Of a DNA stretch of 64,000 nt, positions 35,722 to 48,900 are shown piece after piece. Position numbers and translations under genes: made by a program. The stretch is from positions 186,001 through 250,000 of the forward strand of contig NJPS01000079.1 in the NCBI GenBank assembly GCA_002946415.1. The letters are read 5' to 3'. The notes beneath the pieces are model-generated. The model was given only the letters and a program-made list of their open reading frames with translations. It was not told the origin of the DNA and did not search any database. Within the stretch, counting starts at the first letter, position 1. The number at the start of each line of letters is the position of its first letter. Source of the DNA: Rutstroemia sp. NJR-2017a BVV2 (lineage: Eukaryota; Ascomycota; Leotiomycetes; Helotiales; Rutstroemiaceae).

Positions 35722-38700
35722 TTATCCACAACTCAAATATGCCTTTCGATTCCAATTCAACCCACTACGAATTGGAACACTGAACGATTTCTCGCTTTCC
35801 ACGAAATCGCCTCTCAACACCTTCCATGGTGGTATTTCCTGCCTGAGATCGGACAACTTACTATCCAAATTGGCGTCCCATGCCCGCCACCCGTCCTTCT
35901 GTGGTATTTTCCATTGCAGGAAAGCAGGTGGACTTGCCTGGGTTTCTGGGTGACGAGCGTCGGAGTCGTCTTTGGAAGGTCGCTCGGTCGTACCCGTTTC
36001 TGTGCCAGGAGGACACACGGCACCCAGCGTCAAATAGAGATAACTATTCTTACCGTCCGAACCAGATCTGTGCAGCATGCGAGGTTCTCTATAGGGCGTG
36101 GAAGCTGGGAGGTAGATAGGGGTACGCAGTGTCTTTATGGTGGTATCCTCATCGCCACCGTCTTTGGATAATTTGACCAATATGATCTTGGGATCACATG
36201 TCAATGGTGGAAGGGCGATGAGTAAAGCGTCGTCATTCCAATAGGTTAGCGTAAGCGGCAGCGGTATGTTGGTTAGTCTGTCTGAGAAACTGTACGTGCA
36301 CTGAATTGGCTGGCTCTCTCGGATAAAGGTGTCATCACTGCTGCCATCTGGATTGAAACGGTAAGCTGCCACAGTCACATCGCATTTTGTGCTGGTCGGC
36401 TCCTCAGTCAATGAGATTGATAAACAGTGCAGATAATCTCCGCATGGCGAGAAGCGGACCTCTGTGGTATTGTTTAGTTCAGACGTTGATGATATCGAGG
36501 ATAGAAAATTGAACGTACCTCGTGTACTTGCTGTGGGCTTTCCATGAAAGTCTACAGGCTCGGGCAGATGTTTGCTGCTCTGGGTCCTCGTTTCTAGGTC
36601 CACCAATTCTATCTGAAGAGATGTGTGCGTGAACGCTAAGATTGGGAGAGTTGGGTGCATAGTACTACCGACTTTTTCCCATCTTGCCAAGGAGCTCGAC
36701 CAAGGTCTAGTCCAGTACGGTGGACGCTCCGGCTGTACTAAAATCAGACAATTTCCGATTTTCTTCTCGCCATATTCGGCGTCGTAATCAGTATCGGACG
36801 TCCCGTTTTCGCTTTGGCAGGTAGAGCTTCCTGATAAAGACTGATCATCCGAGTCGTTCTCTTCCTCTGAGTCAAATCCGGATGACCCCGAGTCATTGTC
36901 ACTATCTTCGTTTCCATCCTGTTGACTGGAAAGTGGGATAGTAAATTTCTTCATCTGCCACCCAACATGTAAAATCCGTGTGCGTATCTTTTGTGCATCG
37001 TTGGACTCAGTTGTCGCTCGTAACACCTTCCATTCCCCATTCCTGTCCTCATTGATGCAATTTGCGACTGAGTGTGGCAGCTCGAAAAGGTCACTGCGCT
37101 CTGCTGTTGTTCGTCTTACTTTCAGACTTTGCGGATAAACGCTCCAAGCTTCGATAACATTGCCATCTACGGGGAAGACATCCCATTCGGACATATCGCC
37201 ACCAAGAGGCAGATGGTGGCGTGATGAATGTGAGTCTTTGCTTGGGAGTAATGTCTCCCGCAACCGGTGCAATTTGTCTTGGGCATCGTCCTTCTCCCGA
37301 ACCAACACGTCTACTAGGAGCCTCTTCCCCAAAAAGGAAACATCTAGAGGGCAAACTCCGGCCACTACGTCCATATCGGACAAATGTGCGAGATGTTCAA
37401 CTCGCAGCTTTTTGGACTTTACAAGTGGGTTTAGGTGACAGCTCTCAGCGAAATGTCTCAGCGGAGAGCAAAGATCTAATCCTTCAGAGTGATTGGTGAT
37501 TACCTCGCTCCATTCGTCTGCGAAACAGCACAAGGATTGGTCCATCAGCCTACATTCTGTCGACACCCCACTGAGCCAGTCCGGTAACGGAATGCCGAAG
37601 TGATGTGAACCGCTCTCTTTTGTTCTCTTGAAATCCATTCTGTAGTATCCCGGTTTTGTGCCTGTAAAACTGCCGAAGAGATAACGGGCGACGTGACTTT
37701 GTACGCCAAGACAAGTCCAGAATGCCTTACTCTTCAAGAATCCTGTGACCTGCTCCGTAATATCGGGGGTAGGTTTCACCTCACGCAAGTGCTGGCACCA
37801 AAATGTGGCGGCGTACCGCAAGAAAGCGTGTTCCTTGGCGTTTTGGTCCAACAAGCCCTTAATGTCCTGGCACTTTGTGTATCGGTCGTACTTCAGATAC
37901 GTGAGACACAGTAGACCGATTTCCCTGTGGGCATTTTCAGACGTAACAAAGTATTTGCGCGCACCCGGGCTAATGCTCTCGAAGGCATCAGGGTCCTGTA
38001 GAAGGAAATCTTTAACTGTCTTGTGGTAGAACTTGATAGTAGGGTTATCTTGTGAGACCTTGCCGCGTCGCTCAACTGTTAGCATCGGGCCACAAAGCTT
38101 CTCTATAAGATCCGTTTGGGGCAAACGTGAGTCGTCGTAGTCATTTGCTCCGGATTCGATTGACGCCGCATCAATGAGTTCTTGAAATGAAATAGATTGT
38201 TCTGCTCCCACGAGAATAACAAAGACACGTCTAATGCATCATGTAAGTTTTTTTACACTTGTAAATTCATGACAGAGGCACTTACCTGACAAGCTCTTGT
38301 TCCTCTGTACTGTATTTTTCGAACCCTTCGAGTGATCTTATGTAGTAGCTGTTCAGTGTTTTGGGGAATCGCTTCAGAGCCCGATCAACATCCGCGTCGC
38401 AGGTTAGACCGACACGCCGAAGCGTCTCGCATACAAATCTCGCATAGAGGAAATTTTGCTCATATTCATCCGACCATTCGTTGAAACAGTCGATGCAGGT
38501 CAGGGTTGATGTGACATATATTTTTATGGCCGCCGAGATCACACTTGGCTCGGGGCACAGTTCGACCGCATTTACTTTTGCCATGGCTTCGCGTATCTGA
38601 GTATAGTCGCGGCTTAAGAATAGCCACTTGACGGTACCGTAGACCTTTGCCTGCACTAAGTTACAAAGCACTGGTAGCATTATCGCGTCGTCTGAGCACT

Positions 38701-39985
38701 CGTCTAGTCCATCGACGACAAGGTAGATGCGATCTAACGGACTAAGAAGCTGATGCAAGAAGTCGCTGGCAACAGGATATGACTGGAGGAAATCAGAGTA
38801 ATGCTTCTGCTCTTCGTATCTTTGGGTGAGTTTGTCCGGTAGAGTTTGTGTCATACTTAGAAGCTGGAGGACTAGAGACCGTATGCCGCTAATGCCGTTA
38901 CGTCGCGAAACATTGCTGAAGGAGTAGAAGAACATGGCAACCTGCTCATTGTTTTTCTTAAGGTCGTTAATCACTGACGATGCCAGAACACTCTTTCCGG
39001 ATCCGGGTGGTGATTTATACCATAGTATTGCCCCATTTGTACCATCACGCCAGTCCTTGAAACTCTGATCCCTTAATATCCAGTCACACGTACCTTCTTG
39101 TCGACGATTTAGTTGTTCTTCAAAATCAATATTGGCATCGAGGTTCTCGCGGCCTCTGATCCAGCCTGATATTTCATTCCTCAATGTGTTAAGATTTTCG
39201 CAACTCTCTTTCCGCAAGTCCTCCGACCTTTCCTTCCTCCTCTCTTCCCGGTCCACTGTCGCATTGGAGAGCCCCATTGCCGAAGCATAACGATCTAGTA
39301 AGCAACCATCTTGCCGAAGTTTATCTTGAGCGTCCTTGATGACAGTATGCAAAGGCTTCGTAATGATGCTCTTCATCATCGTTTTCAGTAAATTCTGTGA
39401 CAGTGTCTGCGATGCCTTGAGCCAGAACTGAATGATGTTCTTGTAAGATCTGACTAGAAGATCTTGAAAGCTGGGCGTATTATCATACTTTGCCAACAGC
39501 TTGTAGCACTTCAATATAGTTCCAATCTCTTCTATTGCCTCTAGTATAGTCTCGAACTGGCTATGGACCTTGAATGCGAGATCAAGTACCACTCGAGCGC
39601 CCGAGAAAGCGATGCCGACACCAAAAGGAGCATCCTGAACAACAGCTTCGCAAATTTTCATCAGGCTCTGCAGATTTTCGATGAAAGGGGACAAGCGATG
39701 TAATATTTTATAACCACGACCGCCTGTCTTTCGAGATTCGAGCTCTCTGATAGATTCGCGTAGTGTATTGGCCGACTCGTCACTTGGGAGAGGGTTACTT
39801 CTGCTTGATGCCGAGGCTTGCGGGTGGCTGATGTTGATTAGCTCCTTGAGAAAGGGGTTTTTCTCCGGTTCCTTGGACTTCAATTTCAGTTCGCCCACGA
39901 CCTCATGAACCGCCCTCGCAAATGGGCCATCCGAGGGAGCGTTCATTACCAAGGTCGCAGAACTGGCAAGTGGAGATGGCTCCAT
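35722..39985 (-). CDS. NACHT-domain STAND NTPase (fungal NLR-like), two exons (1402 aa)
   Basis: Exons, minus strand: 39985-38286 and 38230-35722; the 55-base intron (38285-38231, GTAAGT to TTAG) keeps the frame. The open frame extends to 40039 only through a TTG codon; the first ATG is at 39985 (MEPSPLASS). About residues 90-230 are a helical N-terminal domain of the type found in fungal STAND proteins. The NACHT module has Walker A SPPGSGKS (325-332), Walker B IYLVVDGLDE (420-429) and a FLSRD segment (about 477). A winged-helix-like region spans the intron (IKFYHKTVKDFLL). The C-terminal 600 residues include an acidic Ser/Asp-rich linker and strands such as VRFSPCGDYL near 1160, suggesting a diverged beta-propeller sensor. 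Such proteins are NTP-dependent switches in non-self recognition and cell death; the effector mode is not evident. The gene is intact although it sits next to the RIP block. Confidence 0.9.
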
Positions 39986-40722
39986 TTCGATAACAATTCT
40001 TCTTACTCCTTTCCGCGTAGCTGACAAAAGCACCTTCAACAGACAGAATAGGATGATGGTGATATAGAAATAACACTAAAACCCCTCCCGAGATAGTCTG
40101 GCCGATTAAGTTGTATATTTTTCGTGATCTGATAATTTGATATTATAATACGTTTTGCAAACTAATTAACCTTATTTATCAGCCTGAAGAATATTTATTC
40201 CTTTTTGTCGCCTGAGTCACCTGTACTGCCCAAGTACCAGGGCATAAGGCCCTTCTATATAGTTCTCTACGTACATGACCATCCGATGTATGCTGCTGCT
40301 GCGCCCTGCATTCGGACCGACACTTTTTCTTACCAAAATCCTCACCGAGTAGATCTTCAAGGGAACGTTGCATCGCTAGTTTACGCCTCAGTGTATAATT
40401 AAGCCAATGATTGATCAAAAGCTTCTTGATTTGCGTAATGAAACACAATCAGTAGCTGCAGTGCACCCCAAAATCAATAGTCAAGTTGAATTCTGGATGC
40501 TGTGCCATATGAACTTTCAACGGGCAGTCTGCCAGTCTCCCGCGTCAAATAAGATTCGCGGAACCAAAATCGAATCAGCCCAGCCTCGTCAACCACGCAA
40601 AATGATAACTTGACAAGCCCACCATAGTTTTCTATTACTTATACGTCTAACAGGAGTTGAAACTCTTGAAAATATTCATTCAAGCCAAAGCTCATACGCC
40701 TCGAAGAGATCACTTCCGAATT
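39986..40722. promoter_or_regulatory. Shared intergenic region between divergent NACHT and AAA genes
   Basis: About 740 bases separate the two start codons, so both promoters lie here. A TATATTTTT stretch near 40110 and AT-rich DNA at 40130-40180 could serve the NACHT gene. Frames on either strand (40179-40448, 40205-40402, 40407-40613) have no recognisable content and are not called. The frame of the AAA gene is open upstream of its ATG as far as an AG at 40652-40653, so a 5' leader exon is possible. Confidence 0.4.
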
Positions 40723-42789
40723 ATGGAAGCCCCGGAGGGAAATGTGAGCAGCGAGCTCGACTCACGCGCTGAGTTCAAGACATACCATCATACTCGTAAA
40801 AAGGATGGTAAAATGATTACACAGCCCATATTGGATCCATTTGGAAAAGTGAAAGGCTTCGACGACAATGATAGATCCTACGCGCTCGTCATCCACCGGC
40901 ATTTCACTGCCGAGAGTCTGGGAGAGGCCACTTCCGTCACAGTGCAAGTAAACTCGCCATATTTACTGAAAGCTTTTCGAGAAGTCGTCAGATCCTATCC
41001 TACCGTGCCCTCGGATTTCACCTCTCCATTTGAGCTCAGCAGCCCCTTTCAGATGTTGATGCATTATTGGGAGGAACTGGACGCGTACCGATTGCAGACG
41101 GACAGCACGGTCATGCGTCGTGACCTGAACCTGCTTTTCGATTTCATGCAACATGAGATTGGGCGAGAGAGGGAGAAGGTATTATCGATGCTCAAAATAG
41201 AGCAAGTCAGTTACCTGACCGCCTGGGTGTTATTTCGACCTGGGGATCTTTTGTACAAAGAAGAAATGCGGCATGGGTGGTTGTTGCGATGTGTCAAAAC
41301 GGCCTATGAAGAAAACAAAGTTATAGGTCCATACCTGGAGGTTCATTGCACATATACAGATTACGATGGGACGTACTTTGGTCAGGCGAAGCACATAATC
41401 CGTATCATTCAGAAGCGGTCATTTGGACAAGAGAATCCGGCTTTTATTACTGATCTGCCCGTGTATCCTAGGAATTATGTCAAAGAAGGAAATACGCTTG
41501 AAGAGAGATTAAAGATGCGAGGGCTAAGGTTTCTTGACTTTGAGGGTACACCCATTCAGGCGTATAATGGGCTTGCCCGATACCTAAAAGAACCTCCTGA
41601 TTCATTCTGGGACCCTGCCATGGCGGACTTTGATCAAGTCTGGCTACCATATACGGTGACGGCCCCTGCATACTCTTCGTAATATAAGACTAACATGAAG
41701 TAGGAAGTGGGCCGTATCGTTCTAGATAGAAAGTCTTTCCAAGAGGATAATTTTAGCGACCAGGTGGGAGTAGCGCGAGCCGAACCAGAGCCATTGTTGT
41801 GCCCCCCATATGCAATTGGATACTCTCTAGCAAAGAAATATTGGGCCCGTTTCTCCATAGATAACCTCAGCAGTATCCAGTGGACAGAGAATGCGTGGGA
41901 GTCCTTGATTCTGGACGACGAACAGAAGGATGTCATCCAAGCCGTAGTGTCATCTCACCAGTATCCAGAGGATGCCCGTAACCAACCGGAGCAGAAAGGA
42001 AAAGGACTGGTCATCCTGCTCCACGGGTCACCGGGTTCTGGAAAAACTCTGACTGCAGAAACTGCGGCCGAAGGGACGAAGAAGGCTCTTTTGTCCGCAT
42101 CACTGGGGGACTTGAACAAAACAGACCTGTGAGAGTTCACTGAAGAAAGCCAAGATGAAATGCTAATATGAAACCACAGCGCATACATATTTGAATATGA
42201 GCTCCAAAAGTTACTGCAGTATGCCACAGTATGGAAAGCCATTGTTCTTCTCGATGAAGCGGACGTCTTTCTAGAGGCACGAGATGAGTCATCAGGCGAT
42301 GGCAGACGTAATGCACTGGTAGCTGTGTTTCTTAAGCAGTTGGAGTACTTTGCTGGCATCGTCTTCCTCACCACCAATCGTTTGTCCTCTTTCGACCGCG
42401 CCATGAAGTCGCGTATTCATCTCGCCCTTGGTTATGGGCCTCCAGATGATGATGTTCGCAGACGGATTTGGGACCAATGTCTTAACGGGGTCCCGGTTGA
42501 GGAGCAGGGCTTGGATGATATCGATGCGGTGGCTAGAGTGCTCTCGACGGTGAAGATGAACGGGCGGGAGATCTCTAACGCCTTGAATACGGCGAGGACG
42601 ATTGCCAGATTTAGAGGCACAAAACTGCAAATAACACATATTGAAAGTGTGTGTAAGGTCAAGTCGGCTTTTGAGAAGAGTCTCCGGTATGGTGCAAGGA
42701 GCTTGACTTCAGAGGAGACGGGAAATCCGAATTTGAGTGGTTTAATACGACGGAATTCTATTTTATTAGAAGAACCTGAAGAGTATTAG
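40723..42789 (+). CDS. AAA-type ATPase with N-terminal DUF7025-like domain, three exons (655 aa)
   Basis: Exons: 40723-41655, 41704-42128, 42180-42789. Introns: 41656-41703 (GTGACG to GTAG with a GACTAAC branch site) and 42129-42179 (GTGAGA to ACAG). The start is MEAPEGNV at 40723; the frame upstream opens only with TTG. Residues 1-310 form the fungal N-terminal domain of this family (SPYLLKAFREVV, LFRPGDLLY, then VGRIVLD just after the first intron). The AAA module has Walker A GSPGSGKT (419-426), Walker B IVLLDEAD (474-481), sensor 1 FLTTNR, and the arginine-finger segment AMKSRIHLAL. A C-terminal lid helix follows. Members are cytosolic or organelle-associated ATPases of unknown client; some resemble Bcs1-like enzymes in the core. 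It is transcribed away from the NACHT gene. Splice phases are consistent; the first donor is the weakest choice. Confidence 0.88.
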
Positions 42790-42993
42790 TGGTACAATAT
42801 AGATAGTTAGTAAGAGGTCGGTACCGATACTATCTTTGGTAGGCGAAGTACTTATAGTATAGCTTAGATAGTTTCAATCAATCAGTTTCCTCTTTATTAC
42901 TATATCTTGACAGTTGTACCAATTAGTAGTGGTATCTAATTGAAGTAATTTTTTTCTTTTATTTCTAATTACTCTCTTTTATTAGAAATACTA

Positions 42994-43031
42994 ACGTGCG
43001 ACCCCACCAAAATGACCACTCTATAATGTTG
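42994..43031 (+). mobile_element. Undamaged terminal inverted repeat of a Tc1/mariner-like element
   Basis: The 38 bases starting ACGTGCGACCCCACCAAAA are preceded by TA. The same sequence, with every difference a C-to-T or G-to-A change, occurs at 43878-43915, and inverted at 44209-44246. This copy lies at the edge of the AT-rich block and escaped mutation. The right end that belongs to it was not found with certainty. Confidence 0.7.
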
Positions 43032-43877
43032 GCTACTTTTCATTTATTTGAACCATTATTTAATAATTAAACTATAACAATAATTTAAATTAAGTAAAAC
43101 TAGATATAGCTATCTAAAGTAGGATTTATTAAACAATTTAAACAAGTTCTTTTATTATACCCGGTATTGTAATATAAGTTATAATATTGTTAAATTAGAT
43201 TATTACTTTCTATATTAATTCTATTTTATATATTTTAAATATTTAACTTTTTTTCAATTAGAAATACTTCGGTCTTCTTTATAATAATAATAGTATTATA
43301 TATAACCTCGATTTTAGAAGCTCGATAATATTTATTAAATTCTTAATTAATTTTCTATAATCGATAATTATTTATTTCTAATAATATTACTTTATTAACT
43401 ATTAAGAAAATAGTTAGAATTAGAATTAATAGAAAAAGAGATATAGAAAAACTATTTTAATATTGATTAATATATTTTTTAATAAAACTTATTTAAATTA
43501 ATATTATTTTAAAATTATATAATATTTGAGAAATCTAAGAAAATAATAATAAATTATTAAAAAAAGAGATTTATAGTTAAATATTTAATTTAGAAATAAT
43601 TTCTTGAAAATCGAAAAAAATTATTTTAATTATTTTAAATTCTATTTTAGTATTTTTATTTATAATTACTTTTAAAAAAGCTTTTCTAAATAAAATTAAG
43701 AAGTTTTTCTTTATAATATATATTTAATTTATCTTTATTAATTTATTAATTTGAAATCTATATATTTATTTTAATAATTAAAATAAATTAATATATATAA
43801 ATTATATTAAATAAGAAAAATAAAAAGATAAATAAAATATTTTAATTTTATATTTGATATAATATTTATAAAATATA

Positions 43878-44246
43878 ATATATAACTTTATCAAAATAAT
43901 TATTCTATAATATTAATTAATTCAAAATTTATCAAAAATCCAAATATATATATATATGAAACTTATATTTAAGTTCTTAAAAAATTTAATTCGATAATTC
44001 TCGATTTAGATTTTTTTATTAAAGAAATTTTTTAAAAATTTAATTAAATTAAATTTTTATTATTATTATTTAAATTAACTTATATCTTGGATATAAATTC
44101 TTTATATATAAATCAATATATATATATAAAGTCCTAACTTGAAATATCAAATAGTTATTAAAATATTAATTTATATTAATTTGAATTTTTGATAGATTTT
44201 AAATTAATTAATATTATAGAATAACTATTTTAATAAAATTATATAT
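43878..44246. mobile_element. RIP-decayed MITE (369 bp) with TA target duplication
   Basis: The left end at 43878 and the right end at 44246 are inverted copies of the terminal repeat seen intact at 42994. TA dinucleotides flank both ends (43876-43877 and 44247-44248), as for Tc1/mariner insertions. Further inner words also pair (TTTATCAAAAATCC near 43928 with TTTTTGATAGATT near 44186). There is no ORF; the size suggests a non-autonomous element. Confidence 0.75.
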
Positions 44247-44267
44247 TAATTATTGTATAATTATTAT

Positions 44268-44335
44268 AATTATCAAAAATAAATAATTATCAAAAATAAA
44301 TAATTATCAAAAATAAATAATTATCAAAAATAAAT
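44268..44335. repeat. Four tandem copies of a 17-bp unit
   Basis: AATTATCAAAAATAAAT is repeated four times without change from 44268 to 44335, with a diverged fifth partial copy after. The perfect copies within a heavily mutated region suggest expansion after the mutation process. Confidence 0.85.
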
Positions 44336-45937
44336 AATTTTCAAATTAATAAATAAAATATTTATATTAAATTATAGAATTTTAATTATAATATTATATT
44401 AATTATTAATAAGATAATTAAATAGAATTATTATTATTAATATAATTTATAAATAATATAAAATCAAAAATTATTATAATAATATTAATATATATTAATA
44501 TTGGATTTTATTTATAAATATTGAATTTACTATTATCTCAAATTATAAATTTTAATAGAATAATAAGAAATATTAAGAAATTATAGAAAATATAAATATA
44601 ACTATTATTAAATATTAGATTTATTATATAATAATTAGTTTTTTATTATAATTAGAAATATAATATAGAACTAATATTCAAAGAAAAAAATAAAGTTTAT
44701 TTTTATAATAAAATATTAAAATTGAATAACTAAATAATAAATTATATTATAAAAAATTCTATTTATTTAGAATTAATATTTAAAGAAATATCTAAAATTT
44801 TATATATTAAAATCAAATCTTTAGAATAAAATACCGAATATAAAATTAAAATAATATTAAATTATAAATATATTAGAAATAAAATTTATTATATAATTAA
44901 ATAAAAAGATTATTTATATTCAAAGAATATTTAGAAATCTTATCAAAATTTAAATTATTTAAAGAAATTTATAAAATTCTATTATTAATATCTAAATTTA
45001 TCTAATAAAGATCTAAAAGAGAAAATAAAATAAAATCGAAATTAGAAATAATAAAGATATTAAAGATATTGATTTTTACTTCTTATTAATATTTTTATTT
45101 TTAATATTTCTTTTTTAATCTTTTATATTCTTTTATAATATATAATTTATTTAATATCTAAAGATTATAATAAGGTATTTCGAATTATAATTATAAAGTT
45201 TTTTTATCTTTTTCTAATTTATATTTAATAATTAAAAATTTCTTATTTAATAAAAATAATTATTTTTTCTTTAATTTCTAAATAAATCTTTTTTTAAATT
45301 AAAATATTTTATTTAGATAAAGAAAAACTCGAAATATTATATTTTATATAATCTAATTTTATATAATTTTTATAATATTTTAACTTTGGAAATATTTGAT
45401 ATTCCAAATTATTTCTTTTATAATATAAATAAAAACTATTATATTTTTTTTTTCTTAAATCTTTCAACTAAATAATAATAATTAAAAGTAAAATAATTAA
45501 TATTATTTATATTGAAAAAAAGAAGAAAAATAAATTAAATGAAATTAATTATCTTTAGTAAATCTATTTACTAGTTATAAATAATTAAAATAAATATTTA
45601 ATTAAAAGAGAGATAATATTATAATAAATAAATTTTAAAAATTAAAAATTTAGATAATTAAAAAAATAATAAAAGAATTCTAAATAAATAACTATATAAC
45701 TAATTTAGTAGAAATAAAAATCTATATAAATAAAATATATTTTTTTAATATATAAAGTTTTATATTTAATTCAAATAATAATCTCAATTATTATTTAATT
45801 ATTAATCAATATTACTTTATTATTATATAATCTTCTATTTAATTATTTCAATTCTAAATTTATTTAATCTTTTAACTACTTTTATATAAATAAAGAATTA
45901 ATAATATAATAATCTTAGTTAGAAAACTTATAAAAAA

Positions 45938-48900
45938 TATTTGAAAAAACAATTCCGAATTCAAAATCATTAAACCCAATATAAAATCCGACTATATATA
46001 TTTCTGTAAATCGAATATACTAGTTCACTTAGTAATATATCTATTAGTTATCGAGATATTATTATTATAGCCAAAATAGTAGATTTGGGAACTTTAATTT
46101 CTCAAAATTCTATCTAAATCGAACTTCTTTCAACCTCAACTTGTCAATATATTTCTAGACTTATTAGTGATATTATTATTCGATCCTTTTCTCTTATTAA
46201 TATCAATATAGAGATAGATAATAGTTCTATATTACCAACTATTTCGATTTTCAATTTAAACTTAGATATATCTAGTCTAAATAAGATTTTCAGTTTTGAC
46301 CTATTTAATATTACTATAAGTACTACTATTAGATTTAGTAGAAATATCTACTATCTTCTAAAATAAATTAATCTCTTCACTTTTTCCAAATTGAGCAAAA
46401 CTATTTATTTTTCTATTATTGAACTAACTACTTCGGATCTAGCTAGCGCTAAAATTCTCTAGATATATAATTTACTAGTCGAAGTATATTCGGTTACTAA
46501 ATTATATAATAAACAAATTTAAATTCTCGATTTAATCGAGATATTTAAAGAATATACTAAATTAGGAAAATTATAAAAGATTACCAATCAATTAGTTTCT
46601 CAGATTAATAATTTGGAATATATTATATAAAAAATCGAAACTAAAACGAAAATAGCTAGTATTATTAATAAAGCTAATATTATAATTCTTAAAAACTCTT
46701 CTCAAATCCAATTTAATTCAACTATTACTATTATTACTTCAACTATTTCTTTGGTTAAATTATCTTCTAAACTTTCTTTTATTTCAATAATACTAATAAG
46801 TAATAATAGCAATCCTGAAAACTAGATTAATATCAACAAAACTATTAAAAAAGCTAAAATCCAAAATCGATTAATTTTAATTTAAGATCTTAATATCCTT
46901 TTCTCGATATTAGTTCTACAAAATACTATTAATAAAGCTTTCTTAAATAAAAATATTAAAGAACTAATAGTTTTCTCGATTATTACTATTAGTAATAAGA
47001 AGAATCTAGTAATTATTATAATTGCTCTTTTTACTTCCGATTTTCTACTTGAGAAAAGAACTATTTGGGAATATTTAATTACTTTTAAATTATATTTAAA
47101 AGATGAACCTTGGTATAAAATAGTATTTTATAATATCTCAACTTAGGATTTCAATATATCTTATAAAATAGAGTTAATATTAGATAAACTAAAGATTTTT
47201 AATTCTAATCTGAATTTAAAATTAATTAATATATTATATTAGCTATCCTTAATAGAAAATCGAGCTATTAAGTAAAGAGAATTAGTAGTAATATTATTTG
47301 CTATTAAAATAGAAATCGAGAGATATATAAAAAACCGAATTTGGATAATTGAAATTAATATTAGAACTAAAAAGTTTCTTATTATTTCTAGATTTATTTA
47401 GTATACTAAATATCAAGAATTTGGATATTTAGTTAAATTTTGCTGAAAAGGGACTAAATATAATCTTTATAGCGAATCTTATATTATTAGCTAGTATTAC
47501 TATTTAATTTGTAACTAAAATAACCAAAAATATTTTTATTTAGTATCAAAATATACTAATTATAAAAATAATTATATTTCTATTTCTAAAAAATATAAAA
47601 TATATAAAACTATTAAAGGAGCTAATCTATAATTAGTATAAATACTCGAATTCTTCAAATAAATCTAAATCAAAGTTCGATTATAACTGAATTAGTATTA
47701 TAATTAGTTATTAAGTTAAAAATCGATTTATTATTAATCCAAGAACCTTAGATTATAAATGAAAATCCAGATTATTTAAATAATCGATCGATTTCTTATA
47801 ATAGTTTCAATTAAATCTTTTCAATTACTTTAGAATTTATATTTCGAATATTTATTTATATCTCGAAGATCTATATATCTAATATTATATTAGTTCTTTC
47901 GAATATCGATCCTAATTTACTAATCTTATTAGTAGTTGAAGAAAACAATATATTCGAACTAGTTAATATTTATAACGAAACTAGCTAAATCGAAGAAATT
48001 TCGATTAAAATAGTAGAAAGAAGTTTATTATCTAGAATTATTTCGACTATTTCACTTATTTTGGATAATTTTAATTTCTATTATCCTTGATAGAATCTAA
48101 ATAACCGAAATAGTTAAACTAGTACTAAGTTAGTTTGATAGATTGAAAAGTAAAACTTGGAACTAATTAATAAATCTGGAATTATTATATTTTTTAGAGA
48201 GGTTAGCGAATTAGTTTTAAATCTTATATTAATTATATAAATATTAACTAGATATATTGATAACTAGTAAATACTAGCTAACTTGGGATCTAATTATTTA
48301 CCGATTTTATTTATATTAAAAAGGAAAAAAAAGCTAATATCTTTAAATAGATAAAAATTAACTAATACTTATTTTAATACTAAGTTAGTAGATTGAGAAC
48401 TTTTTTCAGATTATTTAATTAAAGTTATAAAAAAATCGATTATTCTAGTTAATTCCCTTTCTAATTTCATTTAGTTAGATCTGAAATTAGATAAGGTAAT
48501 ACAAAATTATCTAGAATTGATTAGTTCGGAACTATTATTACTAGTTTAACTAATAGCTAGCAAAACTATTTCAAAAACTAAATCTAATCTAAATACTAAA
48601 TTTTAGTAAACTTCTAAACTAAAAAGTCTAAGAAAATCGATAATACTAATTTAGAGAAAATTAAAAATCCAAAATAATTAAACTAGTTAAGATTTTTATC
48701 AAGAATAATACTGATTAATTTGGAATTAGTATTTTTTAAAGATAAAACTAGCTAAAAAAGATTATTAGAATACTTTTCTTGAAAATAATAATTTTAAATC
48801 AATATTTAAAATATTTAACTATACTAAATTCTTCTCTAATTGATCTCTTCCAACTATTCTAGATAAAACTATTTTTAAAGAAAAAGAAGCTATTTTGAGA

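Larger units (their letters stand above)
42790..45936. repeat. AT-rich decayed repeat region
   Basis: Composition falls to almost pure A/T from about 43040. Two recognisable items, the inverted-repeat ends at 42994 and 43878-44246 and a tandem repeat at 44268, are listed separately. The remainder has no ORF and no match to the LINE. It may be the interior of the DNA transposon whose undamaged end lies at 42994. Confidence 0.5.

Noticed and set aside
40179..40613. Small ORFs between the NACHT and AAA genes
   Set aside because: They lie in the shared promoter region, on both strands, with no recognisable content.
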